Origin: Streptomyces sp. TSRI0107
GTDB taxonomy: Bacteria; Actinomycetota; Actinomycetes; Streptomycetales; Streptomycetaceae
Direction of reading: 5' to 3'
Length of the DNA stretch: 64,000 bases
Assembly: GCF_001905845.1 (NCBI RefSeq)
Contig: NZ_LIVZ01000006.1
Location: 1-64,000 of the forward strand
The position numbers and the translations under genes were made by a program. Under the pieces are notes generated by a model. That model worked only from the letters and a program-made list of their open reading frames with translations, did not search any database and had not been told where the DNA came from. Every line of letters begins with the position of its first letter. Positions within the stretch are counted from its first letter, which is position 1. Positions 9,864 through 18,812 of the stretch are shown here, piece after piece.

Positions 9864-11228
9864 TCAGCCGCGGATGATCTCGAGGACCTCGTCGCGGACC
9901 TTGGCCATCGTCGCCTCGTCGCGGGCCTCGGCGTTGAGGCGCAGGAGGGGCTCGGTGTTGGAGGGGCGGACGTTGAACCACCAGTCGGCGGCGGTGACGG
10001 TGAGTCCGTCCAGCTCGTCGAGGGTGACGCCCTCCTGGGACTCGTACGCCGCCTTGATCGCGGCGAGGCGGGCGGCCTGGTCGTCGACGGTGGAGTTGAT
10101 CTCGCCGGAGCCGGCGTAGCGGTCGTACTCGGCGACGAGGGCGGACAGGGTGCCTTCCTGGCCGCCGAGGGCCGCCAGGACGTGCAGGGCGGCGAGCATG
10201 CCCGTGTCGGCGTTCCAGAAGTCGCGGAAGTAGTAGTGCGCGGAGTGCTCGCCGCCGAAGATCGCGCCGGTCCTCGCCATCTCGGCCTTGATGAAGGAGT
10301 GGCCGACGCGGGTGCGGACCGTCGTGCCGCCGTTCTCCTTCACGACCTCCGGGACGGACCAGGAGGTGATCAGGTTGTGGATGATCGTGCCCTTGCCGCC
10401 GTGCTTGGCGAGCTCGCGGGCGGCGACGAGGGCCGTGATGGCGGACGGCGGCACGGGGTCGCCGTGCTCGTCGACGACGAAGCAGCGGTCGGCGTCGCCG
10501 TCGAAGGCGATGCCGAGGTCGGCGCCCTCCGCGCGGACCCGCTCCTGGAGGTCGACGATGTTGGCCGGGTCGAGCGGGTTGGCCTCGTGGTTGGGGAACG
10601 TGCCGTCCAGCTCGAAGTACATGGGGACGAGCTCCAGCGGCAGGCCTTCGAAGACCGTCGGCACGGTGTGGCCGCCCATGCCGTTGCCCGCGTCGACGAC
10701 GACCTTCAGGGGGCGGATGGAGGTGAGGTCGACGAGGGAGCGGAGGTGGGCCGCGTAGTCCTCCAACGTGTCCCGCCGCGTGACGGTTCCCGGCGTCGCC
10801 GCCGGCTGCGGGGCGCCCGACTCGCTCCACTGCTCGACGAGTTCGCGGATCTCGGCGAGGCCGGTGTCCTGGCCGACGGGGGCGGCGCCCGCGCGGCACA
10901 TCTTGATGCCGTTGTACTGGGCCGGGTTGTGCGAGGCGGTGAACATGGCGCCGGGCAGGTCCAGCGCGCCCGAGGCGTAGTACAGCTGGTCGGTGGAGCA
11001 CAGACCGATCTCGGTGACGTCGACGCCGAGCGCCGCCGCCCCGCGCGCGAAGGCGCTGGACAGGCCCGGCGACGACGGCCGCATGTCGTGGCCGATCACG
11101 ATCGCGTCCGCGCCGGTCACCTGTGCGAAGGCCGCACCGAAGAGCTCGGCCAGGGACTCGTCCCACTGGTCGGGGACGACTCCGCGCACGTCGTACGCCT
11201 TCACGAGCTGTGACAGATCAGCAGCCAC
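9864..11228 (-). CDS. manB: phosphomannomutase/phosphoglucomutase
   Basis: It converts mannose-6-phosphate to mannose-1-phosphate. The 454-residue alpha-D-phosphohexomutase shows the phosphoserine loop TASHNPAQYNG (about residue 100), the magnesium loop DGDADRCF (about 245), the sugar-binding GGEHSAHYYFRD (about 330) and the C-terminal phosphate site RPSNTEPLLR. GTG 11228 is chosen over TTG 11234 because it sits six bases after GGAGGG, whereas the TTG abuts it. With manA and the nucleotidyltransferase at 22964 it could complete a route to GDP-mannose. Confidence 0.96.
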   Translation of the reverse strand: MAADLSQLVKAYDVRGVVPDQWDESLAELFGAAFAQVTGADAIVIGHDMRPSSPGLSSAFARGAAALGVDVTEIGLCSTDQLYYASGALDLPGAMFTASHNPAQYNGIKMCRAGAAPVGQDTGLAEIRELVEQWSESGAPQPAATPGTVTRRDTLEDYAAHLRSLVDLTSIRPLKVVVDAGNGMGGHTVPTVFEGLPLELVPMYFELDGTFPNHEANPLDPANIVDLQERVRAEGADLGIAFDGDADRCFVVDEHGDPVPPSAITALVAARELAKHGGKGTIIHNLITSWSVPEVVKENGGTTVRTRVGHSFIKAEMARTGAIFGGEHSAHYYFRDFWNADTGMLAALHVLAALGGQEGTLSALVAEYDRYAGSGEINSTVDDQAARLAAIKAAYESQEGVTLDELDGLTVTAADWWFNVRPSNTEPLLRLNAEARDEATMAKVRDEVLEIIRG

Positions 11229-11476
11229 GGCCAACCCTCCTGGAAGTCCTGTCGGTCACCACAAACTACCCGCCCGCGCCCGCATTGCGCTGTGTGGTCC
11301 GGCGACTGGATGCCGCGCCGTCGGCTCAGGTCAGGGCCTCAACTCGGGTACTGAGGCGGTCCATTTCGCACCGGCACGCGCGCAGACCGGTTCGGGAAGC
11401 CGACGGGCCTGCGGTACGGCGATCAGGGCACCCGTGCCGAGTGGGAAGGCTCGGCCATCGGCGAGTTGACGCCCGC

Positions 11477-11899
11477 TCAGCTGTCGGGCGACCGCAGGAC
11501 GCGCAGGTGGCCGCGGCGCGCGACCTCCATCGGGTCCGCCGCGCGACCGCCGCCGCCGGCCTGGGCGGCGCGCTCCTGCGGGCGGGCCGCCTCGCGGACC
11601 GCGTTGGCAAGCGCTTCCAGGTCGTCGCCGCTCGGGCGGGCGGGGGCCGAACCGTCGAGCAGCCGGACGACCTCCCAGCCGCGCGGGGCGGTGAGGCGCT
11701 CGGAGTGCTCGGCGCACAGGTCGTAGCAGTGGGGTTCGGCGTAGGTGGCGAGCGGGCCGAGGACCGCGGTCGAGTCGGCGTAGACGTACGTCAGCGTCGC
11801 GACGGCGGGTCGACCGCAGGCGGTTCGCGAACAGCGACGTACAGGGCTCACGACGTTGGACGGTACCGCACTCTTGAGCGGGCCGCGACGACTCTCCAC
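11477..11899 (-). CDS. DUF3499 protein
   Basis: The conserved part begins VSPVRRCSRTACGRPA and contains four cysteines in two groups (CSRTAC and CYDLC), suggesting a small zinc-binding fold; the last about 40 residues are low complexity. GTG 11899 is preceded by GGTGGAG at good spacing and gives 140 residues; an alternative GTG at 11851 would start exactly at the conserved domain but has no visible ribosome-binding site. The function is unknown, but the gene is fixed next to manB and the metallopeptidase-like gene across actinobacteria. Confidence 0.8.
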   Translation of the reverse strand: MESRRGPLKSAVPSNVVSPVRRCSRTACGRPAVATLTYVYADSTAVLGPLATYAEPHCYDLCAEHSERLTAPRGWEVVRLLDGSAPARPSGDDLEALANAVREAARPQERAAQAGGGGRAADPMEVARRGHLRVLRSPDS

Positions 11900-12141
11900 C
11901 AGGTCACTCCACCGTGTCGTGTTGTGAAACGTCCCACACACCCCCTCTGGCATACCCCACTGACCTGCACATACATGCATATTCGGGCGCTCGGACCGAA
12001 CCGGTTCCGGTCACCACTCGGCACAAACACCGTCATTTGCCTCGCGGTCTCCGGTCCCGTAGAGATACGTAATCGAGCTCAACCTTGGCCGGAATGGTCA
12101 TCCGGCGACACGCCGTGCGCGAGGACTACCCTTCACCAGTG

Positions 12142-12591
12142 ATGGACAACCGAGTACCGCCCCGCGCCGCCGGCCCCGGTCCCCGCCGCCGTGATCGTCA
12201 CGGCCGGGGTATGCGCGGCCCGATCGCGCCGCCGCAGGTCCCGCTCGCCGCGAGCCGCGCCGACGTGTTCGCGGACCTGGTCCAGGACTCCGTGGAGCGG
12301 CTGGAGCGGCGGTGGCCGCAGCTCGCCGACATCGATTTCCTCGTCCTGGAGGTGCCCCGGCTGGACGGGCCGGAGCAGGGCTGGAACGACGAGGCGGTGC
12401 CGCTCGGCGGGACGGTCCCGGCGCGCGAGGGACGGCACGCGCGGGTCGTCGTCTACCGGCGGCCGGTCGAGATCCGCACGAAGGGCCGGGACGAGCGGGC
12501 GGCGCTGGTGCACGAGGTCGTCGTGGAGCAGGTCGCCGAACTGCTGGGGCTGACACCGGAGACGGTGGACCCGCGGTACGGGGAGGACTGA
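12142..12591 (+). CDS. metallopeptidase-family (zincin-like) small protein, degenerate motif
   Basis: The 149-residue protein from ATG 12142 has an N-terminal Arg/Pro-rich part then a domain resembling the PF06262/DUF1025 zincin-like family (DIDFLVLEVPR, VVVYRRPVEIR). Where a zincin has HExxH, it reads HEVVVEQVAELLG, keeping the first His and Glu but with Val in place of the second His. It may be non-catalytic or use another ligand. The position next to DUF3499 and whiB is conserved in actinobacteria. The start is uncertain: no strong ribosome-binding site precedes it and in-frame starts exist upstream. Confidence 0.75.
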   Translation: MDNRVPPRAAGPGPRRRDRHGRGMRGPIAPPQVPLAASRADVFADLVQDSVERLERRWPQLADIDFLVLEVPRLDGPEQGWNDEAVPLGGTVPAREGRHARVVVYRRPVEIRTKGRDERAALVHEVVVEQVAELLGLTPETVDPRYGED

Positions 12592-12610
12592 GCCGGCGCG
12601 GGCCGGGCGG

Positions 12611-12628
12611 CTAGGGCAGTCGCCCTAG
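12611..12628. terminator. short palindromic terminator candidate
   Basis: CTAGGGC-agtc-GCCCTAG is a perfect 7-bp stem with a 4-nt loop between convergent genes. It overlaps the stop codon of the DUF5719 gene. Confidence 0.5.
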
Positions 12629-14121
12629 TCCTGGAGCACCGAGAGGTCCTCCTCCACCTGCGGCACCGCCACCGTCCCCCGGTCGTCCGGCAGCGTCTGG
12701 ACCGTGAAGGCCGGCACGCCGTCCTGGTTCGCGGTGACGGTGCGGGCGGCGTGGACCGGGCCGCCCGAGACGGGCTCCACGGTCAGGGCGTAGGTGCCCT
12801 TCAGACCGCTCGGGACCGGCAGCTCGACGTCCTGCGTCGTGGCGGACTTGATCGTGTACGTCCTGGACACCGGCGTGCCGCCCTCGCTGCCCGCCGACGC
12901 CGTGACCTTGACCTTCGCCGTCTCGCCGGGGGCGGTCAGGGACAGGGTCGTGTCCTTGGCGCCGTTGCCGGCCACGCTGGCGCGGGTCTCCACCGCCTCG
13001 GTCGCCGGGATGAACGCCGTCTCCTGTCCGGCGCCCTTGCCGCGCAGCACGCGCACGGCGGCCACCACCGGAACCGACCGGTCCGTGGGCGTCAGGACCA
13101 GGGAGCCCGCCTCCCCGCGGGTGACCTCGCCGAGGTCGATCGCGGTCGTCATACCCGCCTTGACGTGCAGCGTCTCGCTGCCGGCGGGGGTGATCAGACC
13201 CGACGGCGAGGCGAGCCGCACCTTCAGGTCGGCGTCCGTGTCGCCCGGCGAGAACGCGACGAGCCGGACGGCCGTGGCGTCCTTGGGGATACCCGGCAGC
13301 ACCAGGCTGCCCGTGGGGTCCGCGGACGCCGTCAGCCAGTCGCCGCCCAGCTTGTCGTCGAGGGCCTGGACCGCCGCGCCGACCCGCCCGCCGCGCACGA
13401 TCACGTGCACGGTGAGGTTGGTCTGCTCCTCCTCGGTCAGCGTGGACAGCAGGATCGGCTCGGTGGAGCGCGGCGGGACCGTCATGCCCTCGCCCGCCGG
13501 GGACTCCAGCGCGCCGTCCTTGCCGTACAGCTCGATGTCCACGACGGCGGCCGAGTCGTCGGGGTTGGTGAGGTGGAGGTAGTCCGTGCGTCCCGCGCCC
13601 GTGCTCGCCCCCGGGAACCAGAACTCGGTGTCCGGCGCGGTGCAGTTGACGCCCTGCAGCCCGCGCCCGGTGCCGGCGGTGACCTCGGTGGTCTGCTGGA
13701 CGGTCCAGCCCGGCGCGTACGCCCCCTCGGCGGTGCCGATCAGCGCGGGCGCGTCGGCTCCGGAGGCGTCGCCGGCGGCCGGCGTCCCCGGCTTCGCGGG
13801 CTTGAGCGCGGGCTTGGCGGGCTCGTCCTCCTGCTTCGCCCCGTCGTCCGTCGACTTCCGCGTGGCGGAGCCGAGTTCGGCCTTGCCGTCGCCGCCCGCG
13901 CCCTTGGTGACGGGCGTGAAGGACGTGTACGCCGTCTCCGCGAGGTCGGAGGAGCTGGGCGCCGGGCACGCCAGGCTGGTGCGCTCGACGGGCAGTTGCG
14001 CGGCCGCGCGGGCGGTGTCCGCGTCCGTGCCCGTCGCGTCGGGGGCGGTGAGCGTGGCGACCGCGGTGACGGCGGCGAGCGCGGCCGTGCCGGCGAACAG
14101 GGACAGGGTGGTGCGGTTCAC
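12625..14121 (-). CDS. DUF5719 secreted or membrane-anchored protein
   Basis: The 498-residue protein starts with a signal-like segment (about 1-26, LFAGTAALAAVTAVATL) followed by a Thr/Ala/Pro-rich linker and a beta-rich extracellular region (about 110-498), consistent with DUF5719. Its GTG start overlaps the stop of the large glycosyltransferase gene by four bases, so the two are translationally coupled and probably act together at the membrane. Enzymatic residues cannot be identified. Confidence 0.82.
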   Translation of the reverse strand: MNRTTLSLFAGTAALAAVTAVATLTAPDATGTDADTARAAAQLPVERTSLACPAPSSSDLAETAYTSFTPVTKGAGGDGKAELGSATRKSTDDGAKQEDEPAKPALKPAKPGTPAAGDASGADAPALIGTAEGAYAPGWTVQQTTEVTAGTGRGLQGVNCTAPDTEFWFPGASTGAGRTDYLHLTNPDDSAAVVDIELYGKDGALESPAGEGMTVPPRSTEPILLSTLTEEEQTNLTVHVIVRGGRVGAAVQALDDKLGGDWLTASADPTGSLVLPGIPKDATAVRLVAFSPGDTDADLKVRLASPSGLITPAGSETLHVKAGMTTAIDLGEVTRGEAGSLVLTPTDRSVPVVAAVRVLRGKGAGQETAFIPATEAVETRASVAGNGAKDTTLSLTAPGETAKVKVTASAGSEGGTPVSRTYTIKSATTQDVELPVPSGLKGTYALTVEPVSGGPVHAARTVTANQDGVPAFTVQTLPDDRGTVAVPQVEEDLSVLQD

Positions 14122-17100
14122 TGCTGGCTCCCGTCGGAACGCTCACTGCCGTGCGGCTGCCGCGCCGGGTCGTACGGCGCCTCGTAGCCCGCCTGGTAGG
14201 CCGTCTGGTCGTACGCCGCCTGCTCGTACGTCTGCTGCTCGTAGGCCCCGGGCTGGGCCGGACCGCCGTACGCGTACGGGTCGTACTGGCCGCCCTGGTA
14301 GGCGTCCGCCGGGTACGTCTGGCCGTATCCCTGGTACTGCTCGTACTCGGTGTGCGGGTGCGCCGGGGCCGCGGTGTCCGTCCCCCAGGCCGGAACGTCC
14401 TCGGCCGGGGGCACCCCCACTCCGTAGGACGGCTGCTGCGGCACCGGCGCCGGGGTCTCCTCCTGCGGAGGGGACGGGGCCGCGTCGGGGGCGGTGCCCT
14501 CGGCCTCGGCCTGGGCGCGCAGCCGGCGGGCGCGGCGGCCCTCGCCGGCGGCGGCCTGGGCGGGGACCGGGGTCTCCTCGGGGAGGTCGTCGTCGATGTC
14601 GCGGCGGCGGCCGGGGAGGGCGAGGACGACCAGGACGACGGCGAGCGCGCCCTGGGCCCACAGCCACGCGGTGTGGGTGAACGGGTCGTCGTAGGTGACG
14701 TCCAGGCGGCCGCCGGAGGCGGGGAGTTCGAAGCCCTGGGCCCAGCCGTCGACCGTGGTGGCGGTGAGCGGCTTGCCGTCGAGGGTGGCGGTCCAGCCCT
14801 CGGCGGCGGAGTCGGCGAGGCGCAGCACGCGGCCGTCGGCGCCCGCCGGGATCGTCGTGTGGATCTCGACGGGTCCGGCGGCGACGGGCCGCGGCTCGCC
14901 GGAGCCGGAGGCCGGGACGATCGCCGCGCGGGAGACGTCGCGGATCACCCGCCACAGCGCGGTGCCGTCGTCCTGGCTGAGCCGCATCAGGCCCGGCGTG
15001 GTGTCCAGGACGCGGCTGACCTCGCGCGGGGCGCCCTTGTGGACCAGCACGTACCGCACGGCGAAGGCGCCGAGCTGGTCGGCCTGGTCGGCGCCGGAGC
15101 CGGCGACGAGGTTGGCGACGACCTTGCCGAGCCGGTCGTTCTCGCCCTGCGCGGCGGCGAGTTCGGCGTCGCCGAGGCGGGCGCCGGAGCCGCGGACCAG
15201 GGTGTAGCGGACGTGGGCGGTGGAGTCGCTCTCGAGGACGAGCGTGCGGGCCTGGTCGCGGGTGCCGCTGTCCTCGGCGACGAACGCGGGCACCTGCACC
15301 GGCTCGCGCCGCTCCAGGGGTCCGTCGGCGCCGCGGATCATCCAGCCGGCGGCGACCAGGAGCGGGCCGGCGGCGGACGCGAAGGCGATCAGCGCGGCGA
15401 CGGGCTGGCGCCAGCCGAAGCTCTGTTCGGCCACCCGCGCGCGTGCCCCGTCGGCGCCGAGGACGGCGGCGGCGAGGAGGGCGAGGCCGTAGACGAGGGT
15501 GGCGGGGCCGGCCCAGGCGGAGCCGTTGGACAGCGCCGCGAAGACGAGGCCGACCAGGGCTGCCGCCCAGGCCGTCCAGATGCCGGCGCGGCGTTCGGAG
15601 CGCAGCAGGGCGGCCAGCGCGGCGAGCACGATGCCGATCAGCATCAGCCCGTCGACCGTGCCGGATCCGCCAGGGCTGGCGCCGAGCAGGTCGAGCGCGG
15701 AGGCGGCGGAGGCGCCGTACTCCAGGCCGGCTTCCCGGAAGAAGCCGAACGGCAGCAGCGACAGCGACCAGGGGGCGAGGACCAGCAGGGGGGTGCCGAG
15801 CTGGGCCAGGAAGCGCAGGCCGTAGGCGGTGATGTCGGTGCGGCGGACGGCGAGCACGCCGATGCCGAGGACGAGCGCGACCGGCCACACGATCGGGGTG
15901 AACGCGGTGGTGATCGTCAGCAGCAGGGCGTACGCCCAGGTGGCTCGCCAGCTGCCGCGGGCGCCGCTGTGGTGGGCGAGGCCGCCGGCGGCGACGCCCG
16001 CGCGGGCCAGCAGCGGCAGCAGCACGGCGAGGACGGCGGTGCCGAGGCGGCCGCCGGCGAGGGCACCGGTGGTGGCGGGCAGGAAGGCGTAGACGACGGC
16101 GGCCCAGGCGCGCAGCAGGCGGGACTCGACGAGCGGCCGGGAGGCGAAGTACGCGGTGAGTCCGGCCAGCGGCACCGAGCAGACCAGCAGCACGGTGACC
16201 GCGAGGCCGGTGGAGCCGAAGAGCACGGAGGCCAGCAGCGCGACGAACCCGAGGTAGGGCGGTGCGGCGGGGGTGCCGCCGGCGCCGACCGGGTGCCAGG
16301 CGTCGAGGTAGCGCGACCACAGCTCGCCGGAGTCGGCGGGGGCGGGCAGCAGGGCGCCGCCCGTGAGGGCGCCGCCGCCGAGCAGTGCGCGGCAGGCGGC
16401 CAGGGAGACGAGCAGCAGCACCAGGAAGAGCATCGGCGCGGGGTTGCGGGCGATGCGCTTGAGGCGGGCGAACTGCTCGATCTCCATGAAGTCGGCGTCG
16501 TCGCCGCCGGGTCCGGACTCGATCGCGCCGCCGTGCCGTCCCGCGCCGGCGGTGGTCTCGGAGTCGGAGCGGCCGACGACGTTGCTCGCGACCTGTTCGA
16601 CGGTGGCCCGCACGGTCGCGCCGGGCGGCGGGAACAGTGCCCGCAGTTCGCCCTTGTCGATCTGCGGCTTGCCGCGCCGGCGGCGTCCGGCGACGATCCG
16701 CTCGGGCCGCAGCAGCACGCTCAGCAGGCCCCGGATCTCGTCGACGGCCTGTCCGGGGACCTTGCCGACGAGGTAGGCGAGGGTCCTGAGGAGGGTGCCG
16801 AGCACCAGCCGCAGCAGGACCCACGGCAGCGTGGCCGTACGGGTGTTGACGAGCAGGGTGTAGACGGCGCCGGCCTTGTCGACCTTGTGCGGGGAGGCGC
16901 TGGTGCGGCCCGCGCAGTCGACGGTGCGGCGCTCGCGGGAGGCGGCCTCGGCGTGCCGGACGACCGCGTCGGGGGCGACGAGGACGCGGTGGCCGGCCGC
17001 GTGGGCGCGCCAGCACAGGTCGACGTCGTCGCGCATGAGGGGCAGCCGCCGGTCGAAGCCGCCGAGCTGTTCGAAGACGTCGCGGCGGATCAGCATGCCG

Positions 17101-17807
17101 GCGGTGGAGACGGAGAGCACGGGCCGGACGTGGTCGTGCTGGCCCTGGTCCTGTTCCCGGCGGTCCAGGCCGGTCCAGCGGCGGCCGGAGTTGGCGATGG
17201 AGACGCCGACCTCCAGGAGCTGCCGTTTGTCGTACCAGCCGCGCAGCTTGGGGCCGACGACGGCCACGTCGTCGCGGCCCAGCTCCAGTTCGTTCTCCAC
17301 GACGCGCAGCAGCTGGGCGAGGGCGTCGGGTTCGGGGGCGCAGTCGTCGTGCAGCAGCCACAGCCACTGGACGGGCTCGCCGTGCGGGAGTTCCGGCAGG
17401 TCGTAGGCGTCGTCGCGCCACTGGCGGGTGACGGGGTCCCAGCCGCTGGGCCGCTTCAGGTACGGCAGCTCCTCGGGGGTGAGGTGCGGGGCGGTGCGGT
17501 GGGCCTCGTCGACGGCCTGGCCGAAGCCGGTGCGCCGGGCGAGGTGCAGCACGCGATCGGGACCGAGGGCGTCGGTGACCAGCTGGGCGGAGTCGTCGGC
17601 GCTGCCGGTGTCGGCGGCCATGACGGACTGCACGGGGCGCTCCTGGCCGAGCAGCCCGGTGAGCGCGTCGGGCAGCCAGCGGGCGCCGTCGTGGGAGACG
17701 AGGACGGCTGTCACGACGTGACGCGGATACTCGGGCGGGCGGGCCGGATCAAACGCTGCGGTGGCAGAGAGGTCTTGGCCTGCTGCCGGGTGGCTGTGCA
17801 CGGACAT
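14118..17807 (-). CDS. large family 2 glycosyltransferase with polytopic membrane domain
   Basis: The 1229-residue protein has an N-terminal GT2 domain (about 30-290) with VTAVLVSHDGARWLPDAL, the acidic motif LLHDDCAPEPD and LPLMRDDVDLCWRAH; then some twelve hydrophobic helices (about 450-880); then an extracytoplasmic beta-rich region (about 900-1080); then another helix and a cytoplasmic C-terminus. The last about 100 residues are rich in Tyr, Gln and Gly (repeated Y-E-Q/Y-D-Q units). It probably transfers a sugar to a lipid-linked or wall glycan, but donor and acceptor are unknown. It lies directly downstream of whiB on the same strand and is coupled to the DUF5719 gene. Confidence 0.85.
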   Translation of the reverse strand: MSVHSHPAAGQDLSATAAFDPARPPEYPRHVVTAVLVSHDGARWLPDALTGLLGQERPVQSVMAADTGSADDSAQLVTDALGPDRVLHLARRTGFGQAVDEAHRTAPHLTPEELPYLKRPSGWDPVTRQWRDDAYDLPELPHGEPVQWLWLLHDDCAPEPDALAQLLRVVENELELGRDDVAVVGPKLRGWYDKRQLLEVGVSIANSGRRWTGLDRREQDQGQHDHVRPVLSVSTAGMLIRRDVFEQLGGFDRRLPLMRDDVDLCWRAHAAGHRVLVAPDAVVRHAEAASRERRTVDCAGRTSASPHKVDKAGAVYTLLVNTRTATLPWVLLRLVLGTLLRTLAYLVGKVPGQAVDEIRGLLSVLLRPERIVAGRRRRGKPQIDKGELRALFPPPGATVRATVEQVASNVVGRSDSETTAGAGRHGGAIESGPGGDDADFMEIEQFARLKRIARNPAPMLFLVLLLVSLAACRALLGGGALTGGALLPAPADSGELWSRYLDAWHPVGAGGTPAAPPYLGFVALLASVLFGSTGLAVTVLLVCSVPLAGLTAYFASRPLVESRLLRAWAAVVYAFLPATTGALAGGRLGTAVLAVLLPLLARAGVAAGGLAHHSGARGSWRATWAYALLLTITTAFTPIVWPVALVLGIGVLAVRRTDITAYGLRFLAQLGTPLLVLAPWSLSLLPFGFFREAGLEYGASAASALDLLGASPGGSGTVDGLMLIGIVLAALAALLRSERRAGIWTAWAAALVGLVFAALSNGSAWAGPATLVYGLALLAAAVLGADGARARVAEQSFGWRQPVAALIAFASAAGPLLVAAGWMIRGADGPLERREPVQVPAFVAEDSGTRDQARTLVLESDSTAHVRYTLVRGSGARLGDAELAAAQGENDRLGKVVANLVAGSGADQADQLGAFAVRYVLVHKGAPREVSRVLDTTPGLMRLSQDDGTALWRVIRDVSRAAIVPASGSGEPRPVAAGPVEIHTTIPAGADGRVLRLADSAAEGWTATLDGKPLTATTVDGWAQGFELPASGGRLDVTYDDPFTHTAWLWAQGALAVVLVVLALPGRRRDIDDDLPEETPVPAQAAAGEGRRARRLRAQAEAEGTAPDAAPSPPQEETPAPVPQQPSYGVGVPPAEDVPAWGTDTAAPAHPHTEYEQYQGYGQTYPADAYQGGQYDPYAYGGPAQPGAYEQQTYEQAAYDQTAYQAGYEAPYDPARQPHGSERSDGSQQ

Positions 17808-17989
17808 CGAGGTACGGGCCCCGGTTCGGTGGACTGCGGTGGACGCCTGTGCCCCGAGGGGGCAGCGGGGCGTCTCGGACGAGCGACCACACTATCGGCT
17901 GGGCATGACGGCGGCCCGCCGCCTGTGGACAACCCACCCGCGACGGGCCGTTCGCACCTTGTGTCCGCCCTGGCGTGCGGTGGGCCGGG

Positions 17990-18253
17990 TCAGACGGCCG
18001 CCTTCTTCAGCCGGCGGCGCTCACGCTCGGACAGGCCGCCCCAGATGCCGAACCGCTCGTCGTTGGCGAGCGCGTACTCGAGGCATTCGGAGCGGACCTC
18101 GCAGGCGAGACAGACCTTCTTGGCCTCGCGGGTGGAGCCGCCCTTCTCGGGAAAGAAGGACTCGGGGTCGGTCTGGGCGCACAGCGCGCGCTCCTGCCAG
18201 CCGAGTTCCTCGTCCGCGTCGTCGACCAGCAGTTGCTGCACCAGCTCGGTCAT
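17990..18253 (-). CDS. whiB: sporulation regulator WhiB (Wbl-family iron-sulfur protein)
   Basis: The 87-residue protein is essentially the classical WhiB of streptomycetes. It carries the four cluster-ligating cysteines C25, C48, C51 and C57 (CxxC in VCLACEVRSEC), the GIWGG turn and a basic C-terminus (RERRRLKKA). WhiB works with WhiA to start sporulation septation by stopping aerial growth. A GAGGGG ribosome-binding site precedes the ATG and a well-formed promoter lies about 75 bases upstream. The Mycobacterium counterpart (whiB2) occupies the same chromosomal position next to fbiA. Confidence 0.97.
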   Translation of the reverse strand: MTELVQQLLVDDADEELGWQERALCAQTDPESFFPEKGGSTREAKKVCLACEVRSECLEYALANDERFGIWGGLSERERRRLKKAAV

Positions 18254-18326
18254 GTGCGCCCCTCGTCTGTCTTTCGCGTCCCCGTGATGTAGCCGTTACC
18301 GATCCCGGCTGAACGACACGAGTGAA

Positions 18327-18356
18327 ATTACAAGTGTGCTGCTCCGGGCGAGTCAA
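18327..18356 (-). promoter_or_regulatory. whiB promoter, vegetative sigma type
   Basis: On the minus strand TTGACT (18356-18351) is followed after 18 bases by TGTAAT (18332-18327), close to the HrdB consensus, about 75 bases before the whiB ATG. A GACAC pentamer (18315-18319 on the plus strand), the core WhiA recognition sequence, lies just downstream of the -10. Confidence 0.7.
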
Positions 18357-18683
18357 GCCGAGATCTGCTATTGAGCCCCTTATTCACTCTGCGGAACCAA
18401 GGCCGTGCGGAAAGTGTTCAAATCGCCATAAACCTTGACACGCAGACAGAGCCCACGAGGGTCCACCGCCCCGCACGTACCTGTACGGAGAAGGACGCCC
18501 CGGAGTTCGATCTCGTTCCGATACGCACGCCGAAGCGAACCGGATCACAGTCGGATCACAGGATCGCAACGAGCCTTGCGCACCCGGTTGGACGCCATGT
18601 GTCCCGGTGGGCGGGTGAACAAACCTTTCATCTGGCAGATCGACCGGAAGAGGTGAAACAGGTCCCACGATCCGGGCTTCGAG
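18357..18683. other. gene-free stretch upstream of whiB
   Basis: This part of the 676-bp whiB-cysteine dioxygenase gap has lower GC than the genes around it and no ORF with streptomycete codon use on either strand. It probably contains further upstream whiB control sites. I see no palindrome or repeat strong enough to name. Confidence 0.4.
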
Positions 18684-18712
18684 TTGACAGTGGAGGTGTG
18701 AGCCGCTGTCCT
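18684..18712 (+). promoter_or_regulatory. promoter for leader ORF and cysteine dioxygenase
   Basis: A consensus -35 TTGACA lies at 18684-18689. A weak -10 (TGTCCT, 18707-18712) follows at 17-bp spacing. Initiation about seven bases later would fall at or beside the ATG of the small leader ORF at 18720, giving a leaderless message. Confidence 0.5.
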
Positions 18713-18719
18713 AGTGGGC

Positions 18720-18812
18720 ATGCTCGCGAACTTGGCACTCACCTCGACCCGCACCGCCGGGTCCCTCGGTGCTGCCCGCGCGCGCTGTAGCTGTCGCTGT
18801 TCCTGCTGTTGA
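18720..18812 (+). CDS. cysteine-rich leader peptide (putative attenuator uORF)
   Basis: This ORF of 30 codons begins ATG 18720 (MLANLALTSTRTAG) and ends C-S-C-R-C-S-C-C followed by TGA at 18810-18812: five of its last eight residues are Cys. It has no ribosome-binding site but sits where transcription should start, so it may be translated leaderlessly. It lies 117 bases upstream of a cysteine dioxygenase gene. Poly-cysteine leaderless uORFs are known in mycobacteria as cysteine-responsive attenuators of downstream sulfur genes; the same logic is inferred here. The run of Cys codons directly before the stop is hard to explain by chance. Confidence 0.7.
   Translation: MLANLALTSTRTAGSLGAARARCSCRCSCC

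Noticed and set aside
14118..18287. Very long plus-strand open frames (over 1000 codons) opposite the glycosyltransferase and manB genes
   Set aside because: Antisense shadows caused by high GC; compositions are Gly/Val/Ala/Arg-rich without domains.
18384..18668. 94-codon ORF on the minus strand upstream of whiB
   Set aside because: Codon positions do not show the strong third-position GC of real genes here, and no ribosome-binding site is present.
18699..18788. Alternative leader ORF from GTG 18699 ending in Cys-Cys-Pro-Arg-Ala-Leu
   Set aside because: It overlaps the ATG 18720 frame but has only a pair of Cys codons; the 18720 frame has five Cys in its last eight codons and matches the expected transcription start. 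Kept in mind as a possible alternative.
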